This document shows positions 1-8,677 of a DNA stretch of 20,424 nucleotides, in pieces (within the stretch, counting starts at the first letter, position 1; every line of letters starts with the position of its first letter). Under the pieces are notes generated by a model. That model ran no database searches and was not told the DNA's origin. It saw nothing but the letters and a program-made list of their open reading frames with translations. Source of the DNA: a virus; the IMG/VR virus record IMGVR_UViG_3300032087_001370, positions 1 through 20,424 of that record; one strand, 5' to 3'. The translations under genes and the position numbers were made by a program.

Positions 1-157
1 GATGGTCTTCGTTGTATGCAATCATAAATGCCTCGACCAATACTTCATACACCGGTCTAAACTCTTCACGCTTTATCCAAGCTAGTCCAGACTTTGTACG
101 GGCTTTACAATCAATACGATAAGCTACATCTAATTGTTTCTCTGTATAGAGTAACAT
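1..157 (-). CDS. Hypothetical phage protein, N-terminal 52 residues (runs off left edge)
   Basis: An open frame starts at the ATG at 157-155 and stays open to the window edge. The visible product is 52 residues, beginning MLLYTEKQLDVAYRIDC and containing KREEFRPVYEVLVEAF. Its ATG shares one base with the TAA of the endolysin gene (TAATG), the same coupling seen at two other junctions in this operon, which supports the start although no strong Shine-Dalgarno is visible. The visible part looks like a soluble, helical, charged protein with no signal peptide or membrane segment. I do not recognise a family. Its place after the lysozyme gene makes a late function (lysis or packaging) possible, but that is only context. 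The 3' end lies outside the window. Confidence 0.75.
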   Translation of the reverse strand, partial: MLLYTEKQLDVAYRIDCKARTKSGLAWIKREEFRPVYEVLVEAFMIAYNEDH

Positions 158-609
158 TAGACTTGCTCAAGAACCATAGCTTGTAGCTCTTTACTACGTC
201 TACCTACTTGATGAAACCATTTACTATCTTCCATTTGTCTAGCCATTTCTTTCCAGTCATGGTTTTGACAAGCTGCTATCATGTTACGAAACTTTGAAAG
301 TCTTGAACCACCTAGATTAAAACACATATTAACTATGACTCTTTGAATAGGCTCTGGCAAGTTTTGAAAAACATGGTCACCACCGATAACGTGGATAGCT
401 TCCATGTAATGCTTGTCAAAGTCTTCCTCATAGTACATGTCTACCACTTCTTGACTTACAGGTGTACCTATTTCCCATCCGTATTCAGGGTCACTAGGTT
501 GACATAGATGTCCAACACCAAGAGTTTTATAGCCAAGACTATCTTCATAGATTGCTAAGACTTCGCCTTCGTGTCTCTTGATTTCAGCTTTACATAATTC
601 TTTATTCAT
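157..609 (-). CDS. Endolysin: T4-type lysozyme, glycoside hydrolase family 24
   Basis: This enzyme cuts the beta-1,4 bond between N-acetylmuramic acid and N-acetylglucosamine in peptidoglycan to release progeny. The catalytic triad of T4 lysozyme (Glu11, Asp20, Thr26) is matched in residue and spacing: Glu in RHEG, Asp nine residues on in YEDSLG, Thr six further in KTLGVGH. The downstream helix VNMCFNLGG is also typical of the family. The product is 150 residues from this start; T4 lysozyme is 164. There is no signal peptide, so it would need a holin. An in-frame ATG at 639 would add ten residues (MKVYQLNSKK) and overlap the upstream gene by 23 bases. I prefer the ATG at 609 because it lies just after the upstream stop and leaves the catalytic Glu at residue 14, close to T4. 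Neither start has a good Shine-Dalgarno, so the start is uncertain while the function is not. Confidence 0.93.
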   Translation of the reverse strand: MNKELCKAEIKRHEGEVLAIYEDSLGYKTLGVGHLCQPSDPEYGWEIGTPVSQEVVDMYYEEDFDKHYMEAIHVIGGDHVFQNLPEPIQRVIVNMCFNLGGSRLSKFRNMIAACQNHDWKEMARQMEDSKWFHQVGRRSKELQAMVLEQV

Positions 610-616
610 TTTTTTA

Positions 617-1177
617 CTATTTAATTGGTACACTTTCATCTAATAATATATAAGTATCTTCAAACTTTCTTGCTGAAGCAGGTTGATTTTTTAAAGCGAA
701 ATTAGTTGGGTTTGTCCTTAACAATTTAATATTGTTTTCCAACAAAAATTCTCTTACAGTTGGACCCACTCTTGTAACATATTTATCTTCACCTAATTGA
801 TTTTTAAAATCTGTAAGTAGTTTGGCTTTTAATTTGTCATTTGCTCCTAATACTGAGGATGAAGAAGGTGTTTTAGATAATTCATTTATTCTTTTGTCTA
901 AATTAACAAGTAATTTATCTTTTGGTTTTGCTGTGTTTAATACTTGATTTTGTCCTATTTTTAATAAGTTTTGTAATTTAGATATATTAGAGGTATCAAT
1001 GTTAAATAAATTTTTCTCATTATATCTAGCATATTTAAGTGCATCTTGTTTAGCTTTAGTAGTAAAAATTGCACTTTGTAATCTTTCACTAGGATTTGCA
1101 AGTTGAAAATTAGCACTCTTTATTTCTGTTAATTGTTCAGAGCGTGGTAAACTTCCATGATAAACTGTTTTAGGTAC
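617..1177 (-). other. Possible ADP-ribosyltransferase-like domain at the C terminus of the 1559-residue protein
   Basis: Residues about 1374-1559 carry the order of motifs found in phage-borne, polyvalent-type ADP-ribosyltransferase domains. These are VYHGS (candidate His1380 for NAD binding), then AIFTT followed by DALKYAR (candidate Tyr1422), and a final strand EDTYILLD just before the C terminus, with Glu1546 or Asp1547 as candidates for the third catalytic position. The segment follows a low-complexity Gly-rich hinge near 1310-1370, consistent with a separate domain. This is a motif-level match by eye. The intervening region is Lys/Asn-rich and long, and activity cannot be judged. Confidence 0.5.
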
Positions 1178-4100
1178 ACTAGCTTTTTCAATTACTTCTT
1201 CACCAATTTCTTTAACAGCTTTACCACCTTTAAGTATTCCAAGTCCTGATAAAAATTCTAAAATAGGAGCAACAGGTTTTAAACCTTGCTCTTCTAATGT
1301 TGGTACCCCCTCTGGTAAAATATCTTGTCCTTTTCCTAGAAAACCACCGCCTTCAAATCCTAATCTACTCATCTGCTCTTGGTAAGGTTCACCAGTAAAC
1401 GGGTCAACTCTATCGGCAGGGTTTTCTTTTGTGAATGGTACGTCTGGTCCTTCTATTAGACCGCCTGTTGCATACCCAAGCATTGAATTTTGCGGTTCTT
1501 CTTCTTCTAAAATATTTTCTACTCTAGGAACAACTTCTTCTAATATAGGAACTACATCAGCAGCTTCTCTTACAGTTGTACCTAAACCTTCCATAAATGC
1601 TTCCATCAGAGTCTCATCATCCTCTGCAACAAAATCTGGCTTTGTAACTATTTCTGCCATGTCTTCCATGTAGCCTAACACCGGTGCAATCTGCTCAGTT
1701 ACACTAGAACCATAGTCTGAATATTTAAATATACCTCTAAGCTTATCAATTAAATAAGTATTTAATCCTGAATAGGATAAAGCTTCTCCAGTTTTTTGCA
1801 ATAATGTTTCATCGTTTACACCTTCTTTATATTTTTCATTAGGTGATAAAGCTACTTGAGCCTCTCTAACACTTGCAAAAACTGGTATCGCTGCTGCTAT
1901 TCTTAAAAATAATGCAGCATCTCCTTGCTCAACTCTTGCAATTAACGCATTAGTCTGTGATGTTTTAGCTTGTGCCCATGACATAAAACTTCCTAAGAAT
2001 TTTACATACGGATCTTTTGATTGAGTAAATAATCTTCTATTACCCACCAACGGAATAATTGCATCTCTGTTGGCTGACATAATTCCTGCTTTCTTTAAAT
2101 ATGATCTTGCCATATTGTCTTGTAACGCATCTTCTATGGTTTTAAATTGACTAATATATAAAAAGTTTTCTCTTGATAAACCAAGCGTATCCATTTCTTT
2201 CAATAACGCTTGTTCAGATTTTAAAAATTGTTTAGTCTTACCACGCCCTACTAAGTTTGCAATATCCATAGCTCGGTAAACACCTGCATCGTATGCAAAG
2301 TTTCTAGCAATTCTTGTAACCCTACCAAGCTGTACTGCTTCAAAAAATCTTCTAGTAAAGTCAGTCATTCTTCTTTGGTATTGTCGCATACCAAGTGTAT
2401 CGCCTATTAATAATACATCTGATAATTCTCTTGATAAAACATTATCGTGAATATTATTCCCTAAAAACCTATCTACATAAGTAGCATCTCTACCTTTAAC
2501 TTGTTTTGTTCTTTGATTTAATGCAAGTCCTTCTTTTGAAAGTGGAACAACTTTTCCTTGTCTTGCTTGTATTTGTGTTAGTGCTGATTTTGCAGCAGCC
2601 TTATAACCGCTGTTTGAAAGTGTTTGTAACCAATCACCCATACTTGGTAAAGCTACAAATGTTAGTCTTGTTGTGGCTAATCCAGTTTGTAAAAATGTTG
2701 CAAGTGCTCTAGCTGCATCTCCTGTTGGCATTCTTTCAATGTGATACACACCAAAAAAAGCTTCCAAAGAATCTTTAATTTTTTTCTTTTCCGCTGTTGC
2801 TGCTGCTTTGACACCCGGTACATTATTAAATAAATCTTCTACAGTTTTATATTTATCGTCTTGATTTCTTATGGTATTATTTACTAATCTCAAATATCTT
2901 TTATTTATATCTGTAAATATTTGTTTAATATATTCTCCTCGTGCACCAAATTGTTTTGCAAATTCTGCAATATGTACGCTATTTTTTAGTAATGTTTGAG
3001 TGGTAAGCAATGGATTGCTTTCAAATAAATCTGCTACTGAAGCCCTAGCTTCTTGATCAAATAAAGTTCTATCTTTATCAAAATGTTTTGCAGCTTGTAA
3101 AATAAAATCTTCATCTCGTGGAACAAAGTCTTTATATTTTTCTCCAGCACTATTATTAGTTTTAAATAGTATATCTTCATTGTCTGAAAAAATAGAATTG
3201 GTTCTAACTCTTGATGCAGTTGCTAAATATCCCTCTGCTAATTTTCTACTATCTTTATTTAATGTAGGATATGTTTGTCTAATAAAATCTTTATCTTTTA
3301 ACTGAGCCTTCGTAAGTGTTTTTTTAATATTATCGTTTTGTAAACTAAATGCTTCGCTTAATCTTTTAATATTAGTTTTATAATTTGCAATATCAGAAGC
3401 TTCTGATGTTAAAATTTGAGTTAATCCATAAACATCTTGCTCAATAAAATCTATTCCTCTAGCTTTTATATAGTTTTTAAAGTCTTCATTATACTTATCT
3501 ATGTCTAAAGATAATTTTTCTGCTTCGTTATAGCGTGGATGTAATCTATCTTGTGATGTTAAAAATGAATGTTTTTCAGAAACCAACCCCCTATTATTAC
3601 TTATCTTACCAGCTAATATTAAAATATCATCATCGTATTTACTGAACATATCCGCTGCTCTGTTATTCCAATATGCTAATTGATTCATTGCCTCAACTTC
3701 TACTGGATTAACAGGAGATGTTTTACCCAAGGCTATACCACCACCAAACGGTTGATACATTCGTGTACCAAACTTATTGGCTACTTCATCAGACCAACCC
3801 ATTAAATCTTGAATATGAGAACCAGCTGTAAAACTTTTTAATGTGTTGTACCAAGATCTTTTAAATCCTGCAATAAATTCTTCGTTAGCAGCATTCTTAG
3901 CTTTAACAGGAATTAATTCAAAAGGTTTACTTTGAATAATTTTTTGAACTTTACCAAGTGTAGCACCCATAAGTGCAAAGGTAATCATTCGTCCATTACC
4001 TTCATCTTCTTCGGTAAAACTTGCACCAATACCACCACCAATTAATCCACCAAACAATGGTCTGGTCAATTCTTGAGTTAAAGCTCTAGCAAGTCCTTCA

Positions 4101-5296
4101 TTTAATACACCACCTTTTTGTGCATTAATCATGCTCTTTTGATAAACATCTAATAAATTATCCGGTATTTCTTTAGTATAAATATTTTCAAGCTGTGTAT
4201 TTAATTTATAAATATCATCATTTAATTTAGTTCTTTCAGCTTTTAACTTTTTAACTTCTAACGGATTATTAAATAGTTTAGAATATGTATTATAATCCAT
4301 ATCCCAACTTAAATCTGTATCTAAGGATTTACGTTTTAATCGAGAAGTTTGATTATTTATTTTTTTAATTTCTTCACGTATTTCTAATTTACGTTCTTCA
4401 ATTTTTCTAATTTGTAAATTTACAAAGCCTACATTATTAACAGACTCTTGGGTTTCTAAAAGTGTTTGTTTCCCTACTTGCTCTAACGCTACCGGATTAC
4501 TAATTTCAATATCTGAAATTTTTGTAGGGGCTGGAATATTTACTTCTTTATCAATTTTAGAACCAACACTATTATGTGTCGGAACTTTTTCTCTAATTAC
4601 TTTATTATAAAGAGATATACCTGCTTCACCAATAATACCTCCAGCTATACCAGCTCCTGCTCCCAAAGCAACCACTTCAGGTCTTACTTCACCATATAGT
4701 GCTTCATCACGTATAGCTAAATCAGCAGCACCAAACGCACCTGCTGCTCCGATACTAGCAACTTTACCAGCTTTTGCAATCTTTACCCAAGGCATTAAAA
4801 AAGTTGCTGGATCTGCTAAAGCCAAACCCATTCTACCTGCGGTTACACCGGCAGTTTCTTCTCTTCCTCTAAACTCAGGAAATTCTTCAAATATTTTTTC
4901 TTGTCTTTCTGCTTCGATTCTTGCTCGTGCTTCTTCATAAGTTTCATTTACGTCTAATGCTGAACTTACCACAGCCTCTCCAATTCTAAATAAACTTCCA
5001 AGCACAGTAGGTTCTTGAGCTGCTCCATAAGCAAACTCTCTAGCGAAAGATATTTGGGGTTCTTTAGAACGATTGAAATAGCCAAAACTTAAAGGCTCTG
5101 ATGGCTCTTTTAAAGTTGGTTCTGGAAAAGCAGGAGAAGTAATTTCTGTAACAGCAACTTCTTTATCTCTGTTAAAATAACCTTCCTGTAAATATTCAGG
5201 TTTAACTTGAACCGGTTCTGGCATTATAGGCTGTTTCTCCTGTTCTTCAGGAGATTCTTTCCGATTAAAGTAACCGTAAGTTAAAACTTCAGACAC
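617..5296 (-). CDS. Large internal virion / DNA ejection protein (T7 gp16-like position) with ART-like C terminus
   Basis: A 1559-residue product, probably packaged in the capsid and ejected at infection. The start is GTG at 5296 with AAGGAT six bases upstream. The N terminus has three GYFNR boxes at residues 8-12, 39-43 and 72-76, separated by Pro/Glu-rich linkers. Hydrophobic Gly/Ala-rich stretches follow at about 152-192, 205-226 and 405-450 and could insert into membranes. A long helical body contains FLGSFMSWAQAKTSQ around residue 1130, a type of sequence I associate with large phage internal virion proteins. A GGLIEGPDVPF and NPADRVDPFTGEPY segment lies near 1290-1320. The last about 186 residues look like an ADP-ribosyltransferase fold. 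No N-terminal lytic transglycosylase as in T7 gp16 is evident. It is the last of the putative ejection genes and lies next to the lysozyme gene. The virion role is inferred from size, composition and order; similarity to gp16 is positional. Confidence 0.72.
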   Translation of the reverse strand: MSEVLTYGYFNRKESPEEQEKQPIMPEPVQVKPEYLQEGYFNRDKEVAVTEITSPAFPEPTLKEPSEPLSFGYFNRSKEPQISFAREFAYGAAQEPTVLGSLFRIGEAVVSSALDVNETYEEARARIEAERQEKIFEEFPEFRGREETAGVTAGRMGLALADPATFLMPWVKIAKAGKVASIGAAGAFGAADLAIRDEALYGEVRPEVVALGAGAGIAGGIIGEAGISLYNKVIREKVPTHNSVGSKIDKEVNIPAPTKISDIEISNPVALEQVGKQTLLETQESVNNVGFVNLQIRKIEERKLEIREEIKKINNQTSRLKRKSLDTDLSWDMDYNTYSKLFNNPLEVKKLKAERTKLNDDIYKLNTQLENIYTKEIPDNLLDVYQKSMINAQKGGVLNEGLARALTQELTRPLFGGLIGGGIGASFTEEDEGNGRMITFALMGATLGKVQKIIQSKPFELIPVKAKNAANEEFIAGFKRSWYNTLKSFTAGSHIQDLMGWSDEVANKFGTRMYQPFGGGIALGKTSPVNPVEVEAMNQLAYWNNRAADMFSKYDDDILILAGKISNNRGLVSEKHSFLTSQDRLHPRYNEAEKLSLDIDKYNEDFKNYIKARGIDFIEQDVYGLTQILTSEASDIANYKTNIKRLSEAFSLQNDNIKKTLTKAQLKDKDFIRQTYPTLNKDSRKLAEGYLATASRVRTNSIFSDNEDILFKTNNSAGEKYKDFVPRDEDFILQAAKHFDKDRTLFDQEARASVADLFESNPLLTTQTLLKNSVHIAEFAKQFGARGEYIKQIFTDINKRYLRLVNNTIRNQDDKYKTVEDLFNNVPGVKAAATAEKKKIKDSLEAFFGVYHIERMPTGDAARALATFLQTGLATTRLTFVALPSMGDWLQTLSNSGYKAAAKSALTQIQARQGKVVPLSKEGLALNQRTKQVKGRDATYVDRFLGNNIHDNVLSRELSDVLLIGDTLGMRQYQRRMTDFTRRFFEAVQLGRVTRIARNFAYDAGVYRAMDIANLVGRGKTKQFLKSEQALLKEMDTLGLSRENFLYISQFKTIEDALQDNMARSYLKKAGIMSANRDAIIPLVGNRRLFTQSKDPYVKFLGSFMSWAQAKTSQTNALIARVEQGDAALFLRIAAAIPVFASVREAQVALSPNEKYKEGVNDETLLQKTGEALSYSGLNTYLIDKLRGIFKYSDYGSSVTEQIAPVLGYMEDMAEIVTKPDFVAEDDETLMEAFMEGLGTTVREAADVVPILEEVVPRVENILEEEEPQNSMLGYATGGLIEGPDVPFTKENPADRVDPFTGEPYQEQMSRLGFEGGGFLGKGQDILPEGVPTLEEQGLKPVAPILEFLSGLGILKGGKAVKEIGEEVIEKASVPKTVYHGSLPRSEQLTEIKSANFQLANPSERLQSAIFTTKAKQDALKYARYNEKNLFNIDTSNISKLQNLLKIGQNQVLNTAKPKDKLLVNLDKRINELSKTPSSSSVLGANDKLKAKLLTDFKNQLGEDKYVTRVGPTVREFLLENNIKLLRTNPTNFALKNQPASARKFEDTYILLDESVPIK

Positions 5297-5302
5297 AGTG
5301 GT

Positions 5303-5308
5303 ATCCTT
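5303..5308 (-). promoter_or_regulatory. Ribosome binding site for the GTG-started 1559-residue gene
   Basis: AAGGAT on the minus strand lies six bases before the GTG at 5296 and overlaps the TAA stop of the upstream gene. It supports GTG as the real start and suggests coupling of the two genes. Confidence 0.7.
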
Positions 5309-7208
5309 ATTGTTTGGCTAATAACGAAACGTCTTCACCTTTTAAAGTTGCTAAAACTATTTCAATTTCTTCGGGTGTGGCATTTTGATCAAGATTATAT
5401 TTTTTTAGTAAAGCAGATTTACCACGAACATAAGAAGATCCTTGTGCAAGTTTTTCGAGTCTTTCCATATCGAACTGCATTTGTTTTGTATTATATAGTT
5501 CTTTGACCTCTTCCATACCACGTGAAGCTATCTTAGAACGTTGTTCATCTATATATGCATCTACATCGTCTTGAGACATCTGTGGCATTTGTACATCTTG
5601 TGATGTTTGATTTACTTTTTTCTTTTCTTGCATTTGTAAATTTTGTAAGATTGGTTCAAAAATTAAATCAATTTTCTCAACGTCATCAGGATAGTTTCTT
5701 TTTAATTCGTTAATTGTTTCTTGTCTTTGTATGGGGTTTAATGAAGTAAATTTATTACTCTCTGCCCAAGTTTCTATTTTAATTGGATTAAATTCAGTAT
5801 CATTTTCCTCTTCAGGTTTTTCTTGTCCTTTATCTGCATTAACATTTGCAGCATCACTACTTGTTGATTTTCCTCGTATTAAAAAATCAGAGCCGGGGGG
5901 TATAAATAAAATATCATCTTCATTCCACAGTTGCTCTGCTGTATAAGGAACCGTCTTTCCTAAAATTTTAAAACCTTCTGTGTCTATTTGGTTCATCTTA
6001 AGAAATCTTCCTTCATCACTCCAAATTTGTAATGCTCCATGAATTGATTCTGCTCCTACCAGTGGCTGCTCATTATTTTTTAATAAATTATAATTCATAG
6101 ATAAAATTTGTACAGCTAATGCATTTTGAAATACATCAGATGAAATTGGATTGACTATTGTGTCCTCTCCTTCTTTACTTAATGTTTTAATGTTTTTAAA
6201 TTGTTCAGCTTTAATATTTACTGAAACCGTATTACCTTCTATTTTTTCAGGAATAGTATTTAAATTTGAAATAGTTTCTTTTGCATCAATAATTTCAATA
6301 TTAAATGGTAGGTTAAAAAAGTCTTTATTTACTTTACCTTCTTTAGTTTGTAAAACTTTTAAATTATTATTTCTTTGCTGTAGAACGTCCTCATAATTAA
6401 ATCTTTTTTGAGATTTGATTGCAGCACCATTTAACAACTGTTCTTGAGTATTGTTAATACCAGCCTCATAGTTTAAATCTAATAAAGTTTTTGCAGTATT
6501 TATTTTACTTCTAAAATCATTTCTTTCTTTTTGAGCTTTGTTTAAATTCTCCATTAGCTCTATTTTCTCTGCATTTGTTGAAACTAAGTTTCCTTCTTCA
6601 TCTCGTTTTGTTCTAAAAATTCTATTAAAAGCTGATCTTAATAATCCTTTTTTAGTTGGATCATCTTCTACCGCAGCAAGTGCAGCTAGGTATTCATTTT
6701 TAGCAGCTTCATTATATTTTGTAAACGTTTCATAAGTATTAGTAGGGTCTTTTCTTAAAAGATCTAATTCAACTTTTAATCTATTTTTTTCAGCATCAAA
6801 TACATCTTGTAATAATTTTCTTTCCGCTGGACCGTAGTTTGCTCTATTACCCCAGCTAATATCATTATCAAAAAATTCTGGATTACTATCAATACGTTTA
6901 GCAACTTCTTGATTTAAATAAGATTCACCTAACTGGTCATATTTTTTCAAACGATCTCTGTTTTCTCTAGCACCGTTCCATTCTTCTTTATTGTTTTCAA
7001 AAATATCTGCATATCTTACTTTGACATCCGCTGCTGCATCTACAACATCTTGTTTCTGTTGTTTTTGTAATTGTCCAAAGCTTTCGGTTATAGCAGACAA
7101 TAGTAAAGCTTTGTAAAGTTCATCTTTTTCATTTTTCTTTTTTCTAGATAACAAAGTTCCAGCAACTTGTCCAAACTGTGAACCTGATAAATAATCTTCT
7201 TGTGCCAT
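5307..7208 (-). CDS. Putative internal virion protein, helical, 633 residues
   Basis: The product is rich in Lys, Glu, Asn and Gln, with long predicted helical stretches and no signal peptide or clear membrane segment. The N terminus (MAQEDYLSGSQFGQVAG) is followed by RKKKNEKDE and a Gln/Lys helix around residues 45-60. The middle (about 90-260) is heptad-like and charged, and about 330-460 looks more globular (LGKTVPYTAEQLW, ILFIPPGSDFLIRG). The C-terminal part after residue 480 is again helical and contains QMQEKKKVNQ. I recognise no family. It sits between the 238-residue gene, with which it shares TAATG, and the giant 1559-residue gene. That slot matches the middle ejection protein (gp15) of T7-like phages, and the Gln/Lys-rich helical make-up fits. 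A GGGAG-type Shine-Dalgarno precedes the ATG. The virion role is inferred from context only. Confidence 0.62.
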   Translation of the reverse strand: MAQEDYLSGSQFGQVAGTLLSRKKKNEKDELYKALLLSAITESFGQLQKQQKQDVVDAAADVKVRYADIFENNKEEWNGARENRDRLKKYDQLGESYLNQEVAKRIDSNPEFFDNDISWGNRANYGPAERKLLQDVFDAEKNRLKVELDLLRKDPTNTYETFTKYNEAAKNEYLAALAAVEDDPTKKGLLRSAFNRIFRTKRDEEGNLVSTNAEKIELMENLNKAQKERNDFRSKINTAKTLLDLNYEAGINNTQEQLLNGAAIKSQKRFNYEDVLQQRNNNLKVLQTKEGKVNKDFFNLPFNIEIIDAKETISNLNTIPEKIEGNTVSVNIKAEQFKNIKTLSKEGEDTIVNPISSDVFQNALAVQILSMNYNLLKNNEQPLVGAESIHGALQIWSDEGRFLKMNQIDTEGFKILGKTVPYTAEQLWNEDDILFIPPGSDFLIRGKSTSSDAANVNADKGQEKPEEENDTEFNPIKIETWAESNKFTSLNPIQRQETINELKRNYPDDVEKIDLIFEPILQNLQMQEKKKVNQTSQDVQMPQMSQDDVDAYIDEQRSKIASRGMEEVKELYNTKQMQFDMERLEKLAQGSSYVRGKSALLKKYNLDQNATPEEIEIVLATLKGEDVSLLAKQ

Positions 7209-7924
7209 TACGCTGCTCCCTTATCTAATAAACTTTTTAATTGTGGACTTTTTTCTTTTACCTGCTCCATAATTTCTTGTGGTAATATATTATTATCCAT
7301 ACTAACATTTTTTACAGATGGTGAATTTTTTATTTGTTCAAAAACAGTTTTAAATTCATTAATTTTATTTTGAACATCTTCCTCATCTTCATCAAATTCA
7401 TCTAAATCATCATTATCTATATTGTATTTAATATTTGCTTCTTCACCTATTGCCATCATTAAATACATAGTTGGCTCAATTAATAACAACATTACATCAG
7501 GATTTATTTCTCCTTCAAAAAATTTAGCATACAACACAGCACTTGCTAAATCTCCAACAGATGCTCCGTTTGCTAAAGCTTTGACAATATTTTTCATTGC
7601 TTCTGGCTGCAATAATAATTTAGTAATTTCATTTAAAGCTTCTCTAGGATTAGAAAAAGTAGCAGGTTTTTCCCAAGGATAAGGCGTGTCAGGATTATTG
7701 GTTAAACTTTGACCGGGAATAGATGCACCTGTTCCAGACATACCAACAAGTTCATCCAATGATTCTTGATTAAACTTTCTTTCTCCTCTAACTTTAGGAC
7801 CACGTTCTGGTGCAATTTCTTCAATATCAAATCCTGCATCTAATGCATCTAGTAAAATATCAGCTGATGCATCAGAAACATTTTTAGATATGATAGGTTT
7901 AGGTGGTCGTCTATCTTTAGCCAT
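7208..7924 (-). CDS. Hypothetical protein in the ejection-protein block, acidic C-terminal half
   Basis: A 238-residue product with no recognised family. It begins MAKDRRPPKPIISKN, a basic Pro-rich start. A central helical part (about 85-155) is moderately hydrophobic, including VMLLLIEPTMYLMMAIGEE, which could pack in a core or touch a membrane. An acidic run, DNDDLDEFDEDEED, lies near 170-185, before a Lys/Gln-rich tail. The ATG shares one base with the previous stop (TAATG) and has AGGAG seven bases upstream, so it is probably translated by coupling. It lies between two putative ejection proteins and may be a chaperone, scaffold or minor internal virion protein; the sequence does not decide which. 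Confidence 0.6.
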   Translation of the reverse strand: MAKDRRPPKPIISKNVSDASADILLDALDAGFDIEEIAPERGPKVRGERKFNQESLDELVGMSGTGASIPGQSLTNNPDTPYPWEKPATFSNPREALNEITKLLLQPEAMKNIVKALANGASVGDLASAVLYAKFFEGEINPDVMLLLIEPTMYLMMAIGEEANIKYNIDNDDLDEFDEDEEDVQNKINEFKTVFEQIKNSPSVKNVSMDNNILPQEIMEQVKEKSPQLKSLLDKGAA

Positions 7925-8676
7925 TATGCTACTCCTAGTGTTTCTTGTCTAAATAATTCTGCTGATGCTTGGAATCCGGGATCTCCTGTGCCATAACCAA
8001 GTTGTCCATAAACATCGTTTAATGATATTGTTGTAGTTGGTGCATATACTGCAAGAGGATCTAGTGGACTTCTTCCTTCTACTGCTAATCCAGCCATTTC
8101 ACCAGTAGGGTCTCCACCTAATAGTTCTTGAGTAGCATATCCCGTAGCAACTCCACCAATAACTTGTTTTCCTACTTCTGATATAAATTCACCAGTACCT
8201 GTTTGCCAAAAACCACCTTTAGATGCTGTAGTACTTGCTGGAGCTGGAGTCGTAGGCGTAGGTGTTGTAATTCCAGTAAAGTCTGTAACTGCCCTAGCAC
8301 CACTACCAATAGCTGAACCAACATATTCAAAAGGTTTTGATATTAATTGTGTAGCTGTGTTACCAAGTTTTGCTAATCCTGTAGCACCTTGTCCAAATAA
8401 AGTTCCACCAGTTATCGCAGCACTTTTTGTCATCATCCAGTTTCCAAAAGTTGCCAATGGACCGGAACCAGCCAAAGCTGCACCTCCCGTAAAGGCACTA
8501 AGAGCTGCACCTCCCGTTACCACAATAGCTCCTATGGTAGCAATAGCTTTAAATAGTTTACTTTTGGTAACTTTCTTTACAACTTTACCAACTTTTTTAA
8601 CTACTTTTTTAATTCCTTTACCTACTTTCTTTACAACTTTTTTTAAAGCTTTTCCTATTTTACTAAATAATCCCAC
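7924..8676 (-). CDS. Putative membrane-active internal virion protein with Lys-rich amphipathic N terminus
   Basis: A 250-residue product started at GTG (8676), four bases after a strong GGAGGA. Residues 1-44 form four 11-residue units dominated by Lys and Val (two are KKVVKKVGKGI and KKVVKKVGKVV), predicting a cationic amphipathic helix like that of membrane-active peptides. A hydrophobic Ala/Gly/Val stretch follows at about 44-72 (AIATIGAIVVTGGAALSAF) and can span or insert in a membrane. Thr/Pro-rich linkers lie near 137-152, followed by a Gly-rich C-terminal half. I recognise no family, but the organisation fits the small ejection proteins (T7 gp14 or P22 gp7/gp20 roles) that enter the outer membrane first. 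It could also be an unrelated membrane protein of the virion. Gene position among the internal virion genes supports the ejection reading. Confidence 0.65.
   Translation of the reverse strand: MGLFSKIGKALKKVVKKVGKGIKKVVKKVGKVVKKVTKSKLFKAIATIGAIVVTGGAALSAFTGGAALAGSGPLATFGNWMMTKSAAITGGTLFGQGATGLAKLGNTATQLISKPFEYVGSAIGSGARAVTDFTGITTPTPTTPAPASTTASKGGFWQTGTGEFISEVGKQVIGGVATGYATQELLGGDPTGEMAGLAVEGRSPLDPLAVYAPTTTISLNDVYGQLGYGTGDPGFQASAELFRQETLGVA
8545..8676 (-). repeat. Four 33-bp units encoding Lys/Val 11-residue repeats
   Basis: The first 44 codons divide into four 11-residue units: MGLFSKIGKAL, KKVVKKVGKGI, KKVVKKVGKVV and KKVTKSKLFKA. Units two and three are identical at nine of eleven residues but use different Val and Lys codons, so the protein pattern is held while the DNA has diverged. 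Confidence 0.8.
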
Positions 8677-8677
8677 G

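Noticed and set aside
617-5296. Lytic transglycosylase domain as in T7 gp16
   Set aside because: The N terminus has GYFNR boxes and Pro/Glu linkers, and I find no convincing transglycosylase catalytic motif in the first 250 residues.
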